NCBI GenBank assembly: GCA_024697505.1
Contig: JAILFQ010000388.1
Span: 1-10,161 of the forward strand
Direction of reading: 5' to 3'
DNA: 10,161 bases
Source of the DNA: Lachnospiraceae bacterium
GTDB taxonomy: Bacteria > Bacillota > Clostridia > Lachnospirales > Lachnospiraceae
In this document: positions 6,473 to 10,161 of the stretch, piece after piece
How the letters are laid out: the number at the start of each line of letters is the position of its first letter
Position numbering within the stretch: position 1 is the first letter of the stretch
The notes under the pieces: model-generated
Databases searched by the model: none
The model's input: only the letters and a program-made list of their open reading frames with translations
What the model was told of the DNA's origin: nothing
Position numbers and translations under genes: made by a program

Positions 6473-7096
6473 ATGAAAGAATACTCAGTAGGAATGGCTC
6501 TTTTTGATCTTATTCCGGTTATACTCTTTGCCATTGCATCCGTAAAGCTTTGGAGAGACTTGTATTTTAAAATGAATAAAGGAGTTTTTGCACTTTTTGC
6601 GGCAGGTACAACAAACATTGTTGTGGCCGGTGCCCTAAAGGCTCTTTACAAACTGCTTTACGCTGCCGGAATATGCGACTTCCAAAAGCTTAACGACATG
6701 TTTTTGCCGACTCAGTCCATAGGCTTTATTCTTGCGGGACTTGCAATAATTGCCGTGTTCCTTCAAAAGAAGAGCACAAAAACAACGGCACTGGCGGTTG
6801 GAGCACCGGTAGTTTACACAGGCACAGGCATCTTTATAATAATGATGGTTTTAGGACTTACCTGTATAGACGCAGCCCTTTGTATCTTTTCCGTAAAGTT
6901 AAGAAAAAAATGGCTTATAGCAGTTTTTGTCCTTTCATATATATGCCTTCTCGCCATGGGACGCCTTGCTTCCATGGACTTCGACAAGGCAATATATAAC
7001 TGGATTGCCGAAGGCACAAACACTCTGGGCCAGGGCTTGCTCCTCTTCGGCGTAAGCGTGCTTCACAAAAACGGTTTGGAAAAAGTCGAATTATGA
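6473..7096 (+). CDS. Polytopic membrane protein of unknown function
   Basis: I do not recognise a named family. The 207-residue product is mostly hydrophobic, with about six or seven likely transmembrane segments (near 9-25, 38-64, 81-97, 106-129, 130-141, 147-163 and 183-197). Charged loops lie between them, such as KLRKK (142-146), and a short Asp/Glu-containing segment with an N-T-L-G-Q-G motif (183-188) precedes the last helix. There is no signal peptide distinct from the first helix. AAAGGTGG at 6461-6468 is its ribosome binding site, and the gene starts 23 bases after the DUF1295 gene. It is the last gene of the TetR operon, so a partnership with the DUF1295 protein in the membrane is a reasonable inference. 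Its TGA stop is supplied by the second TGACAC repeat. Confidence 0.8.
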   Translation: MKEYSVGMALFDLIPVILFAIASVKLWRDLYFKMNKGVFALFAAGTTNIVVAGALKALYKLLYAAGICDFQKLNDMFLPTQSIGFILAGLAIIAVFLQKKSTKTTALAVGAPVVYTGTGIFIIMMVLGLTCIDAALCIFSVKLRKKWLIAVFVLSYICLLAMGRLASMDFDKAIYNWIAEGTNTLGQGLLLFGVSVLHKNGLEKVEL

Positions 7097-7126
7097 CACA
7101 AGGGGACGGGGGTGTAGTGTCATTTT
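7093..7126 (+). repeat. TGACAC palindromic repeat, copy 2 (hairpin over the last stop codon of the operon)
   Basis: ATGACAC (7093-7099) and GTGTCAT (7117-7123) form a 7-bp stem around a 17-base loop containing GGGGACGGGGG. It matches copy 1 (3028-3063) over its whole length apart from a two-base loop deletion, in the same orientation. The TGA stop codon of the upstream gene is again inside the left arm. Confidence 0.8.
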
Positions 7127-7138
7127 AGAATAATGTTT

Positions 7139-7171
7139 AAGGCGTGGCTTAAAGTCGCGCCTTTTCTTTTT
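7139..7171 (+). terminator. Terminator of the TetR operon, copy 2 of the repeated hairpin
   Basis: AAGGCGTGGCT (7139-7149) pairs with AGTCGCGCCTT (7153-7163) through 11 pairs including two G.T pairs, with a TAA loop, then TTCTTTTT. Compared with the hairpin at 3102-3126, three stem positions differ, and pairing is kept at each by a G.T or Watson-Crick pair. Confidence 0.87.
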
Positions 7172-7206
7172 GGGGAAATCGGCTTCAATATGCATTTAAT
7201 TAATTC

Positions 7207-7235
7207 TTGACATATGTCAGAAACCCTTATATACT
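7207..7235 (+). promoter_or_regulatory. Promoter of the DUF134-NifX gene
   Basis: Perfect -35 TTGACA (7207-7212), 17-bp spacer, -10 TATACT (7230-7235). Transcription should begin near 7242, giving a leader of about 32 bases. Confidence 0.85.
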
Positions 7236-7259
7236 TATAATAGTTTTTGACATATGTCA
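7208..7259 (+). promoter_or_regulatory. Pair of TGACATATGTCA palindromes (probable operators)
   Basis: The perfect 12-bp palindrome TGACATATGTCA occurs at 7208-7219, overlapping the -35, and at 7248-7259, just after the predicted start of transcription. The surrounding bases are also the same (TTGACATATGTCAGAAA at 7207-7223 and 7247-7263). The two copies are 40 bp apart, close to four helical turns. This arrangement is typical of repression by two cooperating dimers. The regulator could be the DUF134 domain encoded by the same gene or a separate metal- or redox-responsive protein. Confidence 0.75.
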
Positions 7260-7273
7260 GAAAAGGAGAATTT

Positions 7274-8002
7274 ATGCCAAGGCCTAAAACATGCAGAAGA
7301 ATAGGTAAGTATCCGGACTTTTGGAGTTTTGCCCCTGAGGGCGTAGAAGTTTCGGAAACAGTAGTTTTTACACTGGATGAGTTTGAGACTGTAAGAATGG
7401 TGGATTATCTTAAACTTACTCAGGAAGAATGCGCCGCAGCAATGGATGTTTCCAGGGCTACGGTTACAAGTATCTATGAAAGTGCCAGGTACAAAATGGC
7501 GGATGCAATGCTTAACGGTAAAAGACTCCGTATTACCGGAGGGTGTTACCGCATAGATTCCATTCCGGCCAGCAAAGATCTTAACGAAAAAGGAGAAAAT
7601 ATTATGAGAATAGCAGTTACTTACGAACTTGGAGAAATTGGACAGCATTTTGGAAAGACAGAACAGTTTAAGGTTTACGATGTGGAAAACGGAGAAATAA
7701 AGTCTTCACAGGTAATAGACACAAACGGTAACGGCCACGGCGCCCTTGCAGGCTTCCTTCGTGCTGCGGAAGTAGAAGTGCTTATTTGCGGCGGAATAGG
7801 AATGGGAGCAAGAAATGCCCTTGCAGAAGTTGGAATCAAACTCTTCCCGGGGGCAAGCGGAAATGCGGACGAAAACGTAAAGAACTATCTTGCGGGAAAC
7901 CTTAATTACGACCCGGACACTCAGTGCCATCACCACGACCATGAGCACGAAGAGGGCCATAATTGCCATCACGGCAATTGCGGTTCCACAAGCTGCCACT
8001 AA
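7274..8002 (+). CDS. DUF134 DNA-binding domain fused to NifX/NifB-like iron-molybdenum cofactor-binding domain
   Basis: 242 residues. Residues 1-100 are DUF134: MPRPKTCRRIG, then PEGVEVSETVVFTLDEFET and a helix-turn-helix LTQEECAAAMDVSRATVTSIYESAR (48-72) of sigma-70 region 4 type. Residues 111-212 are a dinitrogenase iron-molybdenum cofactor biosynthesis domain (MRIAVTYELGEIGQHFGKTEQFKVYDV, then VLICGGIGMGARNALAEVGIKLF), as in NifX, NifY and the NifB C-terminus. Residues 218-242 are a His/Cys-rich tail with ten His and four Cys, probably metal-binding. No nitrogenase genes are present, so a general metal or Fe-S regulatory role is more likely. The start at 7274 has AAAAGGAG at a good distance; a TTG at 7247 lies inside the operator. 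AAAAAGGAG followed by ATG at 7604 is a strong internal start in the same frame and could give a separate 132-residue NifX-like protein. Confidence 0.9.
   Translation: MPRPKTCRRIGKYPDFWSFAPEGVEVSETVVFTLDEFETVRMVDYLKLTQEECAAAMDVSRATVTSIYESARYKMADAMLNGKRLRITGGCYRIDSIPASKDLNEKGENIMRIAVTYELGEIGQHFGKTEQFKVYDVENGEIKSSQVIDTNGNGHGALAGFLRAAEVEVLICGGIGMGARNALAEVGIKLFPGASGNADENVKNYLAGNLNYDPDTQCHHHDHEHEEGHNCHHGNCGSTSCH
7587..7606 (+). promoter_or_regulatory. Internal ribosome binding site and start codon inside the DUF134-NifX gene
   Basis: AAAAAGGAG (ending at 7594) stands nine bases before an in-frame ATG (7604-7606), as good as the best ribosome binding sites elsewhere in the window. The ATG is codon 111, exactly the first residue of the NifX-like domain (MRIAVTYEL). 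The site suggests a fusion of two once-separate genes or dual translation. Confidence 0.55.
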
Positions 8003-8026
8003 AACTACACATAAAAGTGTGGTTTT
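8001..8026 (+). terminator. Hairpin directly after the DUF134-NifX stop
   Basis: AAAACTACAC (8001-8010) pairs with GTGTGGTTTT (8017-8026) in a 10-bp stem with one G.T pair and a 6-base loop. The T-run lies in the stem and the tail beyond is weak (GTAAGTTG), so it may be a partial terminator or an mRNA-stabilising hairpin. Confidence 0.5.
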
Positions 8027-8105
8027 GTAAGTTGTATCGCGTCTTACCATCATTTTTGAGGCTTAATACAGCTTACCGGTGCTTAAATAATAAATAATGA
8101 ACAAT

Positions 8106-8163
8106 AAAAGCCCTTATTCAGACTTGCCTGTATATCCTGTAAGTCTTAAATAAGGGCTTTTTT
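8106..8163. terminator. Bidirectional terminator between convergent genes
   Basis: AAAAGCCCTTATT (8106-8118) pairs perfectly with AATAAGGGCTTTT (8149-8161). After a small internal loop a second helix AGACTT/AAGTCT (8120-8125 and 8141-8146) extends it around a 15-base loop. TTTTTT follows on the plus strand, and the minus strand ends its stem in TTTT. It serves the DUF134-NifX gene (+) and the membrane protein at 8172-8807 (-). The 8027-8105 stretch before it shows no gene. Confidence 0.88.
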
Positions 8164-8171
8164 GTGCTATA

Positions 8172-8807
8172 TTATCTTTTACATTTTAGTTTTCTTATTA
8201 TCATTCCAAATAGAAATCCGCCGCCAAGGATTACCACAAAAAAGAATACGGACACCCGGACCGGCTGGTTGTGCACTCTGAGGAAAGGATAAGGCCCGTC
8301 CAGAATGTAAAGGTAATTAAGAATAACCGTTACAATTCCGTAAACCACCGGCGGCAGCGCCGCAAGAACATTGTCCTTAAAGGTGGGCTTGTATTTTTCC
8401 TCGTAAAAAACAAAGGAAATAAAACTTATTACCGGGCAGGCTATGTGCATAAAGGGGTTTGCGCCTCCAAGTATTAAATGCTTAACCGCTCCCGGGTAAG
8501 GGATGCTCATTGGTACCAGTATAAGAAGCACTACAACAAAAGTAACCGCTGTAAGCAGGGTGGTAACATAGCGGGAAAACATAACCCACTTTGGAAGCTT
8601 CTTTCCGCTGAATTTATACACCAGATAAATTAATGATGACACCATAAGCAAAGTGTTACTCTCCTGGGTAAAGAAGACCATTATTGCAAGACCCCTTCCC
8701 ATAAAGGAAATGATAAGGGCAATTATCTCGAAGATTACAATTACGCAGTTTAGAGCGATTGCGGTTTGCTCCCTTTTGGTAAAACCGCACCTTAGGTTGT
8801 TTTTCAT
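8172..8807 (-). CDS. Pr6Pr/AIG1-like integral membrane protein
   Basis: 211 residues, with about six hydrophobic segments (near 17-35, 38-65, 80-100, 117-136, 147-169 and 185-205) and a basic C-terminal tail (RKLKCKR). FFTQESNTLL (45-54) and NPFMHIACPVISF (117-129) resemble the conserved elements of Pr6Pr and of the FAR-17a/AIG1 family, in which a threonine in the first and a histidine in the second form the active site of the eukaryotic fatty-acid-ester hydrolases AIG1 and ADTRP. Both residues are present here (T47 and H121). The similarity is from memory and modest, and bacterial members have no settled function. The start has AAAGGAGG eight bases upstream and is not contested. It is a single-gene transcript with its own promoter, convergent with the DUF134-NifX gene. 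Confidence 0.75.
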   Translation of the reverse strand: MKNNLRCGFTKREQTAIALNCVIVIFEIIALIISFMGRGLAIMVFFTQESNTLLMVSSLIYLVYKFSGKKLPKWVMFSRYVTTLLTAVTFVVVLLILVPMSIPYPGAVKHLILGGANPFMHIACPVISFISFVFYEEKYKPTFKDNVLAALPPVVYGIVTVILNYLYILDGPYPFLRVHNQPVRVSVFFFVVILGGGFLFGMIIRKLKCKR

Positions 8808-8845
8808 GATACTATCCTCCTTTCGGTATACTGCAATTTTTTCTA

Positions 8846-8874
8846 ATTTTACACGGAGTAAATTGGAATATCAA
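8846..8874 (-). promoter_or_regulatory. Promoter of the Pr6Pr/AIG1-like gene
   Basis: On the minus strand, -35 TTGATA (8874-8869), 17-bp spacer, -10 TAAAAT (8851-8846). Transcription would start near 8839, leaving a leader of about 32 bases with AAAGGAGG. Confidence 0.7.
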
Positions 8875-8917
8875 GAAAAGGAAAAGAAAATAATTGTAAA
8901 ATGATTTGGATAAAAGG

Positions 8918-8946
8918 TTGAAAGTATACCTTAGGATGATTACACT
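8918..8946 (+). promoter_or_regulatory. Probable promoter of the nucleoside phosphorylase gene
   Basis: -35 TTGAAA (8918-8923), 17-bp spacer, -10 TACACT (8941-8946). Transcription would start near 8953. A short dyad AAGGT/ACCTT (8915-8919 and 8928-8932) spans the -35, but it is too short to call an operator. Confidence 0.55.
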
Positions 8947-8994
8947 AATAACCAATAGTTTTTAACACTGTTGAATGATGTAAGGAGGAACACA

Positions 8995-9762
8995 ATGATC
9001 ATAAAGAATGAGATACCTATACTTGAATATGACAACAGCTCTCTTGAAGTGATCAGACCTGACCATGATTTAGAAGGTATACATCTGCCTGAAAAATGTC
9101 TTTTCACTTTTCTTGGTGATGTTGTGCACAAATATGCCCGGGACAATAATGCTGAACTTGTAAAGGAACTTATCACCGTTTCACATATTATAAAGATATA
9201 TGTTCTACATGAAAAAGATGGTGATATATGCCTTGTGCAATCAACCATCGGCGCGCCTGCGGCAGCTCAGATCATAGATTCATTGGTTTCCTCCGGCTGC
9301 AGAAAAGTTTTAGCGGTCGGATCTTGCGGTACCCTCGCCGAAATACCGGAGAACGCCTTCATTGTGCCGGTTAGGGCGCTAAGAGATGAGGGAACTTCTT
9401 ATCATTATCTTACTGCATCGAGATATATTGAACTGGATGAAGAGCCGGTTGCCGCAATAGAAAGCTGCTTTAAATCCCACAACCTCCCGTTTGTTACTTG
9501 TACAACATGGACAACAGATGGATTTTTCAGAGAAACCAAAGATATGGTCAAGTATCGTCTGGAGGAAGGCTGTTCTGTTGTTGAGATGGAGTGCGCAGCC
9601 CTGGCCTCGGTTTGCAGAAAAAGAGGTGCAGCTTTTGGACAATTCCTTTTCACCGCAGACTCCTTGTCTAATGTACATGAGTATGACGCCAGAAGCTTTG
9701 GAACGGATTCCCACGAGAAAGCTTTGCTCCTGGGACTGGATGTACTTAGAAATTATAAATAA
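8995..9762 (+). CDS. Nucleoside phosphorylase (PNP/UDP family)
   Basis: 255 residues of the PNP_UDP_1 fold. These enzymes split a nucleoside with phosphate into a free base and (deoxy)ribose 1-phosphate. Seen: STIGAPAAAQ (83-92) in the phosphate-binding position, VLAVGSCGTL (105-114), TTWTTDGFFRE (170-180), VVEMECAALASVCRKRG (195-211) with the ribose-binding Met-Glu pair, and FTADSLS (219-225) with an aspartate at the base-binding position. The start at 8995 has AAGGAGG seven bases upstream; an in-frame start at 8971 would precede that site and add eight residues. Whether the base is uracil, a purine or something else is not settled by these motifs. Leucine codons here are more mixed (CTT, CTC, CTG, TTA) than in the genes to the left, which may mean a different origin. 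A strong terminator follows. Confidence 0.88.
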   Translation: MIIKNEIPILEYDNSSLEVIRPDHDLEGIHLPEKCLFTFLGDVVHKYARDNNAELVKELITVSHIIKIYVLHEKDGDICLVQSTIGAPAAAQIIDSLVSSGCRKVLAVGSCGTLAEIPENAFIVPVRALRDEGTSYHYLTASRYIELDEEPVAAIESCFKSHNLPFVTCTTWTTDGFFRETKDMVKYRLEEGCSVVEMECAALASVCRKRGAAFGQFLFTADSLSNVHEYDARSFGTDSHEKALLLGLDVLRNYK

Positions 9763-9771
9763 TTAAACTAC

Positions 9772-9817
9772 AAAGCACTACACCGAAAGGGAAAATGATG
9801 AAAGTGTAGTGCTTTTT
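9772..9817 (+). terminator. Rho-independent terminator of the nucleoside phosphorylase gene
   Basis: AAAGCACTACAC (9772-9783) pairs perfectly over 12 bp with GTGTAGTGCTTT (9804-9815), around a 20-base purine-rich loop, and runs into TTTTT. Confidence 0.9.
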
Positions 9818-9871
9818 GAAATTATAACTTTACATTTTAGATTACGATAAGGATCTGGAAATTTAACCAAA

Positions 9872-9941
9872 AAAGTTCCCTAAAATCATTTATAGTTTAG
9901 GGAACTTTCTGGTATGATTATAAAGAGGAAAGTTCTCTAAG
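9872..9941. promoter_or_regulatory. Perfect 13-bp inverted repeat plus a third half-site upstream of the methyltransferase-like gene
   Basis: AAAGTTCCCTAAA (9872-9884) and TTTAGGGAACTTT (9896-9908) are perfect complements with an 11-base loop. A third related copy, AAAGTTCTCTAAG (9929-9941), follows in the forward direction. A possible -10 TATGAT (9913-9918) lies between the second and third copies, but no convincing -35 is seen. The set looks like an operator cluster. On the minus strand the stem is followed by TTTTTT and would also work as a terminator, although no minus-strand gene lies to its right in the window. Apart from this and a possible small ORF, the 9818-10047 gap shows nothing else. 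Confidence 0.5.
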
Positions 9942-9953
9942 TAGACTTTTATT

Positions 9954-10043
9954 ATGAAAGAAAAATTGTTGGCGGAAAATAAACGAGTAAGCTTTAAAAT
10001 TATTATTTATATTGCAAATACAAATCGGAGTTTTGGGGGTTGA
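9954..10043 (+). CDS. Possible 29-residue small ORF before the methyltransferase-like gene
   Basis: An ATG at 9954 opens 29 codons (beginning MKEKLLAENKR) ending with TGA at 10041-10043, four bases before the next start codon. The G-run that would serve the next gene's ribosome binding site (10035-10039) is inside its end, so translation could be coupled. Against it, no good Shine-Dalgarno precedes the ATG (the nearest GAGG is about 25 bases away). It could be a leader peptide, the remnant of a gene, or chance. Low confidence. Confidence 0.22.
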   Translation: MKEKLLAENKRVSFKIIIYIANTNRSFGG

Positions 10044-10047
10044 TAGA

Positions 10048-10161
10048 ATGGACAATGTAAATAAGACTTTGTATATCCCTTTATATGGGAAAGCCTTTGT
10101 TAGCAGGAAAAACATTATCCTTAAGGATAAAAAAGCTGAAGAAATCTGGGAGAAAGAGAAA
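10048..10161 (+). CDS. 5' part of a probable class I SAM-dependent methyltransferase
   Basis: Only the first 38 codons are present, and the frame runs open off the window edge. The N-terminus MDNVNKTLYIPLYGKAFVSR, followed by KDKKAEEIWEKE, resembles the start of the leucine-carboxyl-methyltransferase-like class I methyltransferases common in clostridia, in which a conserved N-terminal TLxIPLxGKA segment precedes the SAM-binding Rossmann domain. No SAM-binding glycine motif is reached within the window, so the call rests on this N-terminal pattern from memory. A G-run (10035-10039) is a weak ribosome binding site. The region upstream contains a striking inverted repeat (9872-9908) that may regulate it. 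Confidence 0.6.
   Translation, partial: MDNVNKTLYIPLYGKAFVSRKNIILKDKKAEEIWEKEK

Noticed and set aside
7247..7273. TTG start for the DUF134-NifX protein at 7247
   Set aside because: It lies within the operator palindrome near the transcription start and has no Shine-Dalgarno, whereas ATG 7274 has AAAAGGAG and begins with the family sequence MPRPK.
7274..8002. Evidence for a nitrogenase locus from the NifX-like domain
   Set aside because: No nif structural or assembly genes occur in the window, and this domain is widespread in anaerobes without nitrogen fixation.
8825..8932. GTATAC-containing dyads between the divergent genes at 8807 and 8995
   Set aside because: The matching stretches are short (5-7 bp), distant, and not aligned with the promoters in a consistent way.
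1..10161. CRISPR arrays, tRNA or rRNA genes, insertion sequences
   Set aside because: No regularly spaced repeats, no tRNA cloverleaf or rRNA segments and no transposase frames were found on reading both strands by eye.

Overview
The window looks like chromosome from a low-to-mid GC Gram-positive anaerobe, most likely a Lachnospiraceae-type clostridium. The reasons are strong AAGGAGG-type ribosome binding sites, sigma-A promoters close to TTGACA-17-TATAAT, many hairpin/T-tract terminators, a heavy preference for CTT leucine codons, and the gene families present. This placement comes from sequence style and was not checked against a database.

Layout. 1-585 is the 3' part of an HD-GYP cyclic-di-GMP phosphodiesterase (+), followed by terminator hairpins shared with a convergent cold-shock protein gene (739-939, -). 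The cold-shock gene is divergent from upp, uracil phosphoribosyltransferase (1172-1801, +); both promoters are clear in the gap. An aldose 1-epimerase (galM type, 1967-3031, +) follows with its own promoter and a leader hairpin.

3168-7092 is the most unusual part. It is a tightly packed five-gene operon: a TetR-family regulator, a flavin-reductase-like protein with a C-terminal PCP_red-like helical domain, an atypical SDR (NAD(P)-binding) protein, a DUF1295 (steroid 5-alpha-reductase-like) membrane protein, and an unrecognised polytopic membrane protein. It is driven by a consensus promoter with a duplicated TGAACACGTTCA operator at the expected transcription start, so it is probably autoregulated and inducible. 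The operon lies between two copies of a compound repeat (a TGACAC...GTGTCA hairpin, then an AAGGCGY... terminator hairpin). Each copy supplies the TGA stop codon of the gene before it. This looks like a discrete flavin/NAD(P)/membrane redox cassette whose substrate cannot be read from sequence.

7207-8002 is a DUF134 helix-turn-helix protein fused in frame to a NifX/NifB-like metal-cluster-binding domain with a His/Cys-rich tail. Its promoter carries two copies of the perfect palindrome TGACATATGTCA exactly 40 bp apart. A strong internal Shine-Dalgarno and ATG could release the NifX-like half as a separate protein. A large bidirectional terminator separates it from a convergent Pr6Pr/AIG1-like membrane protein (8172-8807, -).

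The right end holds a PNP/UDP-family nucleoside phosphorylase (8995-9762, +), a terminator, a 230-base AT-rich gap with a perfect 13-bp inverted repeat plus a third related half-site and a possible 29-codon ORF, and the first 38 codons of a gene that looks like a class I SAM-dependent methyltransferase (10048 onward).
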